Position numbers and translations under genes: made by a program. DNA of 19,558 nt. Source: Solirubrobacterales bacterium (GTDB lineage Bacteria > Actinomycetota > Thermoleophilia > Solirubrobacterales > 70-9). This document shows positions 6,079-13,742 of the stretch, in pieces. Position 1 is the first letter of the stretch, and every line of letters starts with the position of its first letter. The notes beneath the pieces are model-generated. The model searched no databases. It was not told the origin of the DNA and was given only the letters and a program-made list of their open reading frames with translations. The stretch covers positions 1 to 19,558 of the forward strand of contig JASLIG010000016.1 in NCBI GenBank assembly GCA_030152805.1, written 5' to 3'.

Positions 6079-7257
6079 ATGGGGAGGGCGCCTGGGGTGA
6101 TTCGCAAGCGAGCGCTTCCGCTCTGCACTTCGCTTGCCTTCCTCGTTGCCGCGCCTCTCGCCGGTGCCACCCAGGGCCCTTCCGGCAACCTTGTCTCCGG
6201 CGCCGAAGAAACGGTTCTGCGCCTGCACGATCTGCCTTCCGGCTACCGCATCGGCGACGACAGTGGCTGCGGGCCATGGGATCCCGAGGGAGCGTCGGCG
6301 AAGGTGGTCAAATTCATCCTCGAGTACTGGCCGGAAGGCTGCACCTTCCAGTACGAGCGGCTGTTCCAGGTGCCGGGCCCGGAGACCGCGCCGTTGGTCG
6401 AGAGCGAATCGACCGCTTTCCCCAACGCTGAGGCGGCCAAGCAAGGGTTCGAACTGATGACCCGGGCAGGCGGCAGGGATCGCGAAGGCAAGCCGAAGGA
6501 GGTCCTGCCTCCGCCTGCGCTCGGGGAAAGTGCGCGCTTCTTCCAGAGCAACGATGTCCTCGTCGAAGGAAAGCCGCGGCGACCGGGCTCGATCCTCATC
6601 TGGCGGCAGGGAACGTTGGTCTCGGTGCTGCTGGTGGCGGGCCGAGCGCCGGCGGCCAACGACCGGATCGCGTTGCGTCTGGGCCAACTCCAGCAGGCCC
6701 ACGTCGAGGCGCCGACCCCGTATACGGAGGCCGAACAGGACGACACCGAGGTCGCGCTCGACAACCCGGCCCTGGGGGTCCCGGTCTACTGGCTCGGGCC
6801 AAACTTTGCGCCCGGCCACGGCCTTCCGGCGGACACACTCATCGAGGTGCTCGTCCCGCCAGGCCCGCCCGGCGAGAAGGTCAGCCTCTGGTACGAAGGG
6901 CTGACGCTCGACGCCTGGACGCGGACGAGCTGGAAGCGACTCCAGCACTCGACGCTCGGGCCGCTTAACCGCAAGCGGCGTTGCACCACTGTCACTCGAG
7001 TCCCGCTTACCGGCGGCCATGCCGACGTTTTCGCCACCTACGACGACGTTTTCGCCACCTACGACAAGGACTACCGCCGTTGCCCGCGGCGGGCCCCCGA
7101 TCGCTACTTCGCGATCGCCCACCTCGGCCCGATGCTGATCGGCGTCAACCTCGCGCTCTGCACCAAATGCCTCCACGGCGGCGGCCCCTACGACTCGCTA
7201 GCCGGGATGAAGGCCATCGTCCGCAGTCTGGTGCTGCGGCCCAAGCCCGTCTACTGA
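6079..7257 (+). CDS. Secreted protein of unknown function
   Basis: A 392-residue protein I do not recognise. The N-terminus is a Sec signal peptide: positive GRAPGVIRKR, a hydrophobic core to about residue 26, and probable cleavage after LAGA. The mature part begins with a segment containing LPSGYRIGDDSGCG (about 54-67), and further cysteines lie near the C-terminus (YRRCPRR, LCTKC), so disulfides are likely in an exported protein. Residues 316-329 are an exact tandem repeat of DVFATYD, reflecting a 21-bp duplication. There is no lipobox or second membrane segment. It is divergent from the aminotransferase and convergent with sucD (6-bp gap), so context gives no function. The coding call is supported by the signal peptide and the leaderless promoter. 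Confidence 0.75.
   Translation: MGRAPGVIRKRALPLCTSLAFLVAAPLAGATQGPSGNLVSGAEETVLRLHDLPSGYRIGDDSGCGPWDPEGASAKVVKFILEYWPEGCTFQYERLFQVPGPETAPLVESESTAFPNAEAAKQGFELMTRAGGRDREGKPKEVLPPPALGESARFFQSNDVLVEGKPRRPGSILIWRQGTLVSVLLVAGRAPAANDRIALRLGQLQQAHVEAPTPYTEAEQDDTEVALDNPALGVPVYWLGPNFAPGHGLPADTLIEVLVPPGPPGEKVSLWYEGLTLDAWTRTSWKRLQHSTLGPLNRKRRCTTVTRVPLTGGHADVFATYDDVFATYDKDYRRCPRRAPDRYFAIAHLGPMLIGVNLALCTKCLHGGGPYDSLAGMKAIVRSLVLRPKPVY
7024..7065 (+). repeat. Perfect 21-bp tandem duplication inside the secreted protein gene
   Basis: Two identical 21-bp units (7024-7044 and 7045-7065) in frame, each encoding DVFATYD. The identity, including third positions, suggests a recent slippage event. Confidence 0.95.
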
Positions 7258-7263
7258 GAGGAG

Positions 7264-8139
7264 CTACAGCCCGCGCAGCACTTCGACGGCGATCTTGGCC
7301 GTCTCGGTCGGGCTTTCGCCGACCCGCACGCCCTTCGCTTCGAGCGCGTCCTTCTTCGCCTGGGCGGTGCCGGAGGAGCCGGAGATGATCGCGCCGGCGT
7401 GGCCCATCTGCTTGCCTGGGGGGGCGGTGAAGCCGGCGATGTAGGCGACCACGGGCTTGGAGATCTCCGCCGCGATGAACTCGGCGGCGCGCTCCTCGGC
7501 GTCGCCACCGATCTCGCCGACCATCACGATCAGCTCGGTCTCGGGATCTGCCTCGTAGAGCGTGAGGATGTCGATGAAGTCGGAGCCGATGATCGGGTCG
7601 CCGCCGATGCCGACGATCGAGGAGTTGCCCTCGCCCGCCTGCTTCAGCTCGTTGCCGATCTGGTAGGTGAGGGTGCCCGACTTGGAGACGACGCCGATCT
7701 TGCCGGGCTCGAAGAACTGGGCCGGGATGATGCCGACGTTGGCCTTGCCGGGCGAGAGCACGCCGGGGCAATTCGGCCCGATCAGGCGCACGCCCGCCTC
7801 CTTGGCCTTCCAGTAGGTATTGAGCATGTCGAGCACCGGGATCCCCTCGGTGATCGCGATCACCGTGTGCACGCCGGACTCGATCGCCTCGTCGATCGCC
7901 GGGGCGGCGAAACGCGCCGGCACGAAGATCATCGAGGTGTTGGCATCGGCCTCCTCGACCGCCTCCTTGATCGAGTCGAAGACCGGCACGCCCTCGACGT
8001 CCTGGCCGCCCTTGCCAGGCGTCACGCCCGCAGCCAAGTGAGTTCCGTAGGCCTGGTTGCGCAGCCCGTGGAACGAGCCCTCGCGGCCGGTGAGGCCGGA
8101 GACGACCAGTTTGGTCTCGCTATCGACGATGATGCTCAT
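7264..8139 (-). CDS. sucD: Succinyl-CoA synthetase (ligase) alpha subunit
   Basis: A 291-residue alpha subunit of the TCA-cycle enzyme that interconverts succinyl-CoA and succinate with substrate-level phosphorylation. The N-terminal CoA-binding Rossmann domain has SGLTGREGSFH (14-24) and TPGKGG (40-45). GPNCPG lies at 121-126, and the phosphohistidine is H247 in QMGHAGAI. The length is typical (about 290). ATG 8139 overlaps the sucC stop codon as ATGA with no separate Shine-Dalgarno site, so translation is coupled to sucC. It is convergent with the secreted protein gene, 6 bp apart. Confidence 0.97.
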   Translation of the reverse strand: MSIIVDSETKLVVSGLTGREGSFHGLRNQAYGTHLAAGVTPGKGGQDVEGVPVFDSIKEAVEEADANTSMIFVPARFAAPAIDEAIESGVHTVIAITEGIPVLDMLNTYWKAKEAGVRLIGPNCPGVLSPGKANVGIIPAQFFEPGKIGVVSKSGTLTYQIGNELKQAGEGNSSIVGIGGDPIIGSDFIDILTLYEADPETELIVMVGEIGGDAEERAAEFIAAEISKPVVAYIAGFTAPPGKQMGHAGAIISGSSGTAQAKKDALEAKGVRVGESPTETAKIAVEVLRGL

Positions 8140-9296
8140 GCGCCGCCCGCCAGCTCGACGACCCGACGCGCCGCGTCGAGCATCGTCGTCTCCTGCTGCA
8201 GGTTGGGCAGGTCGGCCTCGGCGAGGATCTTCAGCCCCTCCTCGGAGTTCGTCCCGTCTAGCCGCACGACCAGCGGCAACTGCAGGTTCATCTGTTGCGA
8301 GGCGGTGACGATGCCCTTGGCGATCTCGTCGCAGCGGGTGATGCCGCCGAAGATGTTGAAGAGGATCGCCGTGACCTTCCGGTCGGAGGTGATCACGGTC
8401 AGCGCGTCGACGATCGCCTCCGCCTTGGAGCCACCGCCGGCGTCGAGGAAGTTGGCCGGCGCGCCACCCGCCTGGGCGACGACGTCCAGCGTCGACATGC
8501 AGAGGCCGGCGCCGTTGGCGAGGATGCCGACGTTGCCGTCGAGCTTGACGTAGGTGAGGCCCTTCTCCTTCGCCATCGCCTCCTGCGGATCGTCGGCCGT
8601 GTCGGCGATCTCGGCCAGGTCCTGGTGGCGGAAGAGGGCATTGCCGTCGATCGTCACCTTGGCGTCGAGCGCGACGACCTCGCGGTCGTTGGTGACGATC
8701 AGCGGGTTGACCTCGATCAGGCTCGCATCCTCGGAGCCCGCCACCTCGGCCAGCTTGACCAGCACCTCGGCGGCCTGGTCGCGGACGTCGTCGTCGAGCC
8801 CAGCCGCGTCGACGATCTCCCGCGCCGCGGCGCGCTCGAACGGCCGCGTCGGGTCGATGTGGCGCCACACCAGCGCCTCAGGGTCCTCCTCGGCGACGGC
8901 CTCGATGTCCATGCCGCCCTTGGCGGAGACCATCGCCAGCAGCTTCTTCTCACCCCGGTCGAGGATCACCGAGGCGTAGTACTCCGAGGCGATGTCGGAG
9001 CCGCCCTCGATCCAGACCTGGTCGACCCGAAACGGCCCCTCGCCGTGTGGCCCGATGATGTCCATGCCGAGGATCGCGTCTGCGTAGGTGCGCGCCTCCT
9101 CGGCATCCTGGGCGATCTTGATCCCGCCAGCCTTGCCGCGGCCACCGATCAGCACCTGCGCCTTGATCGCGCAGGGGTAGCCGATCCGCTCCGCGGCGGC
9201 GACCGCCTCCTCGACGCTGGCCGCGACCTCGCCACTCGGCACGGCGACACCGTGTTTGGCGAAAAGCTGCTTGCCCTGGTACTCGAGGAGGTCCAT
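8136..9296 (-). CDS. sucC: Succinyl-CoA synthetase (ADP/GDP-forming) beta subunit
   Basis: A 386-residue beta subunit that pairs with SucD. It begins MDLLEYQGKQLFAKHGV, the standard family N-terminus. The ATP-grasp domain has GGRGKAGG (nucleotide-binding loop) and EVNPLIV (Mg ligands); the C-terminal flavodoxin-like domain has NGAGLCMSTLD and GGITRCDEIA. The start is placed at ATG 9296 by family length, although the frame stays open to 9386. No Shine-Dalgarno site precedes this ATG; a TAGGCT hexamer 34 nt upstream could give a short leader. It is first gene of the sucCD operon. Confidence 0.96.
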   Translation of the reverse strand: MDLLEYQGKQLFAKHGVAVPSGEVAASVEEAVAAAERIGYPCAIKAQVLIGGRGKAGGIKIAQDAEEARTYADAILGMDIIGPHGEGPFRVDQVWIEGGSDIASEYYASVILDRGEKKLLAMVSAKGGMDIEAVAEEDPEALVWRHIDPTRPFERAAAREIVDAAGLDDDVRDQAAEVLVKLAEVAGSEDASLIEVNPLIVTNDREVVALDAKVTIDGNALFRHQDLAEIADTADDPQEAMAKEKGLTYVKLDGNVGILANGAGLCMSTLDVVAQAGGAPANFLDAGGGSKAEAIVDALTVITSDRKVTAILFNIFGGITRCDEIAKGIVTASQQMNLQLPLVVRLDGTNSEEGLKILAEADLPNLQQETTMLDAARRVVELAGGA

Positions 9297-9330
9297 GAAG
9301 AGGGAGGCGCGCCGCTCTGGCGCGGGCGGC

Positions 9331-9336
9331 AGCCTA
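9331..9336 (-). promoter_or_regulatory. Putative -10 (TAGGCT) for sucCD
   Basis: TAGGCT on the minus strand in the 101-bp divergent gap between sucC and the HAD gene; a start about 7 nt downstream would leave a leader of roughly 28 nt. No good -35 at the right spacing. Confidence 0.35.
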
Positions 9337-9380
9337 CTGGAGATGACAAGTGGGACGCCGCCCGGGCGCAGCGATTCGCA

Positions 9381-9386
9381 TAACAT
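9381..9386 (+). promoter_or_regulatory. Putative -10 (TAACAT) for the haloacid-dehalogenase-like gene
   Basis: TAACAT ends 11 nt before ATG 9398, predicting a leader of only a few nucleotides; there is no Shine-Dalgarno site in the GC-rich leader. Confidence 0.4.
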
Positions 9387-9397
9387 GCCGCCGCTCC

Positions 9398-10081
9398 ATG
9401 CCGCTCCCCAGCCTCAAAACCATCAAATGGGTGACCACCGATTGCTACGGCACCCTGATCGACTGGGAGAAAGGCATCATCGATGCCTGCAAGAAAGAGG
9501 CGGATAAAGACGGCTTCAGCTTCGAGGAGGAGCCCTTCCTCGCTCGCTTCATGGAAGTGCAGGCTGAAATCATGGCCGGCTCCTACGAGCTCTACGCCGA
9601 GGTGTTGCGCCGCACGATCGTCAAGGTGGCCGGCGAGCTGGGCTGGGAGATCGAGCCCTCGCGGGCGCAGTTCCTTCCCGACAGCGTCGCCTACTGGCTG
9701 CCCTTCCGCGAGGCCAACGCGGCAATGGACCGGCTCGGCAAACGCTACGAGATCGGCATCGTCTCCAACATCGACGACAAACTGCTCGGCATCTCGCGCC
9801 GCCACCTGCGCACCGAACTGGACCTCGTCGTCACCGCGCAGCAGGTGCGCAGCTACAAGCCCGATCCCGTCCATTTCAAAGAGGCGGCGCGGCGGATCGG
9901 CGGCAAGAAAGGCTGGGCCCACATCGGCTGCAGCTACACCAACGACGTCGCCCCGCTGCTGAAAATGAACGTGCCGGTGATCTGGGTCAACCGCCATAAC
10001 GAGAAGCTCGAGGGCCGCAAGGCTCCCAGCGCCACGGTCAAAACGTTCCGCGACGCCGCCAAAAAGCTCGGCGCGTCCTGA
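9398..10081 (+). CDS. HAD-superfamily hydrolase, 2-haloacid dehalogenase type II-like
   Basis: A 227-residue cytoplasmic HAD protein. Motif I is TTDCYGTLIDWEKGI (13-27) with nucleophile D15; the DxYGTL form is characteristic of L-2-haloacid dehalogenases and relatives. Motif II is SNID (123-126), the motif III lysine is K154 in YKPDP, and motif IV is around SYTNDVAP (D183). The small helical cap between I and II fits subclass I. True haloacid activity cannot be inferred, since many such proteins are phosphatases. The start at ATG 9398 (MPLPSLKTIKWVTTDCYG) matches usual family length; a longer frame from 9350 would add 16 residues overlapping the sucC promoter. Confidence 0.88.
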   Translation: MPLPSLKTIKWVTTDCYGTLIDWEKGIIDACKKEADKDGFSFEEEPFLARFMEVQAEIMAGSYELYAEVLRRTIVKVAGELGWEIEPSRAQFLPDSVAYWLPFREANAAMDRLGKRYEIGIVSNIDDKLLGISRRHLRTELDLVVTAQQVRSYKPDPVHFKEAARRIGGKKGWAHIGCSYTNDVAPLLKMNVPVIWVNRHNEKLEGRKAPSATVKTFRDAAKKLGAS

Positions 10082-10158
10082 GCGATCTCTAGCGTTTCGC
10101 AACTTCGGCGCGGGTAGTTGTTTCGACCAAGAGGGTCGCCTGCGCGGCCACTATCTGG

Positions 10159-11937
10159 ATGCAACGAACCGGACAAAGCAGGACGTCGCGCCGTCTGCGC
10201 CTGGCGGCAGTTGCCGCCGGGGGCTTGGCGCTGCTCTGCCTGCTCGCAACCGTCGGCCAGCGCTCGAACGCCGCCGCAGCGACGCCGCAGCGACCCAGCT
10301 TCGTCGTGATCCAGACCGACGACCAGACGCTCGACGAGCTCTACGCGGCCTTCGGCGAACCGCGACTGCAGGCGATGCCAAACACGCTCAACCTGATCGC
10401 CAAGCGGGGCATGACCTTCAACCGCTATTACGTCTCCTATCCGCTCTGCTGCCCCTCCCGGGTCAGCCTGCTGACCGGCCGCTACGCCCACAACAACGGC
10501 GTCAAGGGCAACATCCAGCCCAACGGCGGCTACTTCGGCTTCTCCTTCCGCGCCGCCTACACGCACAACCTCGCCACCTGGCTGCAGGGGGCGGGCTACC
10601 GCACGATCCACGTCGGCAAGTTCCTCAACGGCTACGGCGACGAACCGTACGACAACGGCACCACCGTGCCGCCCGGCTGGAACGCCTGGCACACGGTGCT
10701 GAAGGCCGACACCGACCACTACTACTACGGCTACACGCTCAACAACAACGGCTTGATCGAAGGCCCCTACGGCGACTCCGGCAGCTGGGAAACGCGCGAG
10801 TACGGCGTCCGGGACGACCTCGGCTGCCCCTTTGCGCCACTCAACGGCCTGCCCTGCTTCTACGAGACCGACATGCTGACCAACCTCGCGGCGCAGGAGC
10901 TGCGCGGGACCTCGCCCGAACAGCCCTTCTACCTCCAGCTCGACTACACGGCCCCCCACGGCGACTTCCGCCACCCGGCGGGGCCGGAGCCGGCGCCGCG
11001 GCATTACGACTGGTTCAAGGGGGCGCCGGTGCCGCATAACCGGGGACAGGGCTTCGGCGAGGGCAACGTCACTGACAAGCCCAGCTTCATCAAGGAAGCT
11101 CCCTACCTCTCGCTCAGCGACATCCATACCTACCGCGTCTACTACGACAAGGCGCTGGAGTCGCTGCGCTCGATCGACGACGGGGTCAAACTGATCGTCG
11201 ACACGCTCGGCTCGCTGCACCGGCTGCGCAACACCTACGTCATCTTCACCTCCGACAACGGGTTCTTCTTCGGCGAGCATCGGCTGATCGGCGGCAAGTT
11301 CCTCGCCTATGAGCCGTCGACCCACGTGCCCTTCCTGATCCGCGGGCCGCACATCCGCGCCGGCACGGAATCCGGCGAGCTGGTCGGCAACGTCGACGTC
11401 GCACCGACCATCCTCGACCTGGCCGAAGTCCTACCGGACAAGAGCGTCGACGGCCGCTCGATGGCGCCCTTCTTCAAAGACCCCGAACTGCGCACGCTGC
11501 GGCCCTACCTGTTCGAGTCCTTCGTCGAAACCGACGACGTGCTGGAAGCGGGGGCGATCGCCGAACCTGGCGACCAGAGCCGTACCCCGCAGCGCAAGCG
11601 CGCGGGAGCGACCGCCTCGATCCTCGCCCCGCCGAAGGACTACGAGGGAATCCGCCTCGGCCCCTACAAGTACATCGCTTGGCCGGACGGCGAGAAGGAG
11701 CTCTACGACATCGAAACCGACCCCTACGAGCTCAACAACCTGGTCCGCATCCCCAACTACTTCCCGGTGCGCAACTTCCTCCACCGCGAACTGACCGAAC
11801 GCCTCGAGAACTGCGTCGGCCGCCACTGCTCGGAAGAAGCTTCAACGATCCCACTGACGCGACGCGAACGCCAACAGGTGATTCGCCAGGTCAAGGCGGA
11901 ACGGCGAGAAAAACGCCGTAGCCACCACAAAAGGTAG
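10159..11937 (+). CDS. Secreted type I (formylglycine) sulfatase
   Basis: A 592-residue alkaline-phosphatase-fold sulfatase. A basic N-terminus with a hydrophobic stretch (about 15-32) and a QRSNAAAA region is a likely signal peptide. The catalytic core has FVVIQTDDQT (48-57; D54 and D55 bind Ca), then C97-C-P-S-R101 followed by LLTGR, the sulfatase signature in which C97 should become formylglycine. Further elements are HVGKFLNGYG, FTSDNGFFFGEH and the C-terminal LYDIETDPYELNN. It would cleave an exogenous sulfate ester, substrate unknown; activation needs a formylglycine-generating enzyme, not in the window. No Shine-Dalgarno site lies before the ATG, and the 77-nt gap upstream holds a weak CGACC/GGTCG hairpin (10124-10138). 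Confidence 0.93.
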   Translation: MQRTGQSRTSRRLRLAAVAAGGLALLCLLATVGQRSNAAAATPQRPSFVVIQTDDQTLDELYAAFGEPRLQAMPNTLNLIAKRGMTFNRYYVSYPLCCPSRVSLLTGRYAHNNGVKGNIQPNGGYFGFSFRAAYTHNLATWLQGAGYRTIHVGKFLNGYGDEPYDNGTTVPPGWNAWHTVLKADTDHYYYGYTLNNNGLIEGPYGDSGSWETREYGVRDDLGCPFAPLNGLPCFYETDMLTNLAAQELRGTSPEQPFYLQLDYTAPHGDFRHPAGPEPAPRHYDWFKGAPVPHNRGQGFGEGNVTDKPSFIKEAPYLSLSDIHTYRVYYDKALESLRSIDDGVKLIVDTLGSLHRLRNTYVIFTSDNGFFFGEHRLIGGKFLAYEPSTHVPFLIRGPHIRAGTESGELVGNVDVAPTILDLAEVLPDKSVDGRSMAPFFKDPELRTLRPYLFESFVETDDVLEAGAIAEPGDQSRTPQRKRAGATASILAPPKDYEGIRLGPYKYIAWPDGEKELYDIETDPYELNNLVRIPNYFPVRNFLHRELTERLENCVGRHCSEEASTIPLTRRERQQVIRQVKAERREKRRSHHKR

Positions 11938-11939
11938 GT

Positions 11940-13700
11940 CTACTCGATGGTCGCGAGGACGTCGCCGCTAGATACTGCTGCCCCCTCAGCGACGTTCAGA
12001 GCTGTGACCTTGCCGGCGCGGTGAGCGACGATCTCGTTCTCCATCTTCATCGCCTCGATCACGCAGATCAGGTCGCCCTCAGCGACCTCGGCCCCCTGCT
12101 CGACGGCAACCTTGAGCACCGTGCCCTGTAGCGGAGAGGGGAGCGACTCACTGGACGCCGAGGCGCCGCCGCCGGATTTGCGCTCTCGCTTTGGTGGCTT
12201 GCCGCCGGCCGCAGCCGCTACCGCGGCGCCCGCGACCGCCTCGCCGATCACCTTGACGTCGAAGATCTTGCCGGAGACCTCGACCTTGTAGTCGCGGGCG
12301 ACCGTCTCGGCGCCCTCCTCCAGCTCAACCGGCCCGGCGACCTCAGCCGGCGCGGTCGTCTTCAGCCACTCGCGGTCCTCCATCAGGTCGCGGCAGGTCT
12401 CTCCGTTACGCCACTGCTCGGTGGCCAGCAGCGCCTTGTGGAAAGGGATCAGCGTGGTCAGGCCGCCGACCTCGTACTCATCGAGGGCGCGCAGCATGCG
12501 GCGCGTGGCGTGCTCGCGGTCGACATCCCAGACGATCAGCTTGGCCACCATCGGGTCGTACATCGGCGTCACCTCGGAGCCGGCCTCGACGCCGGAGTCG
12601 ACGCGGACGCCGGGCCCGGCCGGCTCGCGGTAGGTGGTGATCGCGCCCGGCGCCGGGGCGAATTTCTTGTGCGCGGCCTCGGCGTTGATCCGGCACTCGA
12701 TCGCCCAGCCCCGCAGGTCGACGTTCTCCTGACTGACCGAGAGCGGCTCGCCGGCGGCGACGAGGACCTGCTCGCGGACGATGTCGATGCCGCTGACCAT
12801 CTCGGTCACGCAGTGCTCGACCTGCACCCGCGTGTTCATCTCAAGGAAGAAGTACTCCTCGCCGACCTGCATGCCCTCGACCGTGCCAGCGCCGCGGTAG
12901 CCGACCGCGGCGGCCGCGTCGGTGGCGATCTTGCCGATCCGCTCGCGCATCTCGGCGTCGACGTGCGGGCCCGGCGCCTCCTCGATCACCTTCTGGTGGC
13001 GCCTCTGCACCGAGCAGTCGCGCTCGCCGACGTGGATCACGTTGCCGTGGCCGTCGGCCAGCACCTGAACCTCGACGTGGCGGGGGTCCTCCAGGTAGCG
13101 CTCGACGTAGACGCGGTCGTCGGAGAAGAACTTCTCGCCTTCGCGGGCCGAGCCCTCGAAGGCCTCCTCGAGGTCATCCGGGGTCATCGCCACGCGGAAG
13201 CCCTTGCCGCCACCGCCGCCCGCCGCCTTGCAGGCGACCGGATAGCCCGCTTCCTCGGCCTGCTTGCGCGCCGCCTCGACGTCCGGCGCCGGCTCGGTCG
13301 CGCCGGGGACGATCGGCACGCCGGCCTCGGCCATGATCTCGCGCGCCCGCGTCTTCGAGCCCATCGCTTCGATTGCCTCCGGGGGCGGCCCGATGAAGGT
13401 GACGTCGGCGTCGGCGCAGGCGCGGGCGAACTCGGCGTTCTCGGCGAGGAAGCCGTAGCCGGGATGGATCGCCTCGGCCCCGGCCTCCTTGGCGGTCGCG
13501 ATGATCTTCTCGATGTTGAGGTAGCTCTCGGCCGGGACAGCGGGGCCGATCAGGAAGGCCTCGTCGGCCTCGCGCACGTGCGGCGCGTCGCGGTCGATCT
13601 CCGAGTAGACGGCGATCGAGCCGATGCCCATCTCCTTCAGCGTGCGGGCGACACGAATCGCGATCTCGCCCCGATTGGCAATCAAGACCTTCTGGAACAC
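11940..13700 (-). CDS. accA: Acetyl/propionyl-CoA carboxylase alpha subunit (biotin carboxylase + BCCP)
   Basis: A 586-residue fused biotin carboxylase and biotin carboxyl carrier, the actinobacterial AccA3-type layout. The N-terminus is MFQKVLIANRGEIAIRV; the ATP-grasp loop is GGGGGKGFRV, and catalytic residues lie in EMNTRVQVEH. An Ala/Gly/Lys-rich linker leads to a BCCP domain with EAMKMEN, whose lysine (about K552) carries biotin. It carboxylates biotin using bicarbonate and ATP for a carboxyltransferase beta subunit encoded elsewhere, feeding malonyl-CoA or methylmalonyl-CoA synthesis. The start is GTG 13700, with TAGACT 8 nt upstream and no Shine-Dalgarno site. It is 42 nt downstream of fic on the same strand, so read-through is possible. 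The acetyl versus propionyl choice cannot be made here. Confidence 0.94.
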   Translation of the reverse strand: MFQKVLIANRGEIAIRVARTLKEMGIGSIAVYSEIDRDAPHVREADEAFLIGPAVPAESYLNIEKIIATAKEAGAEAIHPGYGFLAENAEFARACADADVTFIGPPPEAIEAMGSKTRAREIMAEAGVPIVPGATEPAPDVEAARKQAEEAGYPVACKAAGGGGGKGFRVAMTPDDLEEAFEGSAREGEKFFSDDRVYVERYLEDPRHVEVQVLADGHGNVIHVGERDCSVQRRHQKVIEEAPGPHVDAEMRERIGKIATDAAAAVGYRGAGTVEGMQVGEEYFFLEMNTRVQVEHCVTEMVSGIDIVREQVLVAAGEPLSVSQENVDLRGWAIECRINAEAAHKKFAPAPGAITTYREPAGPGVRVDSGVEAGSEVTPMYDPMVAKLIVWDVDREHATRRMLRALDEYEVGGLTTLIPFHKALLATEQWRNGETCRDLMEDREWLKTTAPAEVAGPVELEEGAETVARDYKVEVSGKIFDVKVIGEAVAGAAVAAAAGGKPPKRERKSGGGASASSESLPSPLQGTVLKVAVEQGAEVAEGDLICVIEAMKMENEIVAHRAGKVTALNVAEGAAVSSGDVLATIE

Positions 13701-13708
13701 GGCGGCGC

Positions 13709-13714
13709 AGTCTA
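13709..13714 (-). promoter_or_regulatory. Putative -10 (TAGACT) for the carboxylase gene
   Basis: TAGACT on the minus strand ends 8 nt before GTG 13700, consistent with a leaderless transcript starting at the GTG. It sits in the 42-nt gap after fic, giving this gene its own promoter. Confidence 0.5.
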
Positions 13715-13742
13715 TTCAGACAGCGGACGAGACGACAGGGGG

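Noticed and set aside
5397..7176. Long open frames overlapping the aminotransferase and the secreted protein gene
   Set aside because: Low-complexity Arg/Pro/Ala-rich shadows with no family motif; the chosen frames have PLP motifs or a signal peptide.
7399..9383. Plus-strand frames opposite sucCD
   Set aside because: Antisense shadows of two well-conserved genes; no start signals or motifs.
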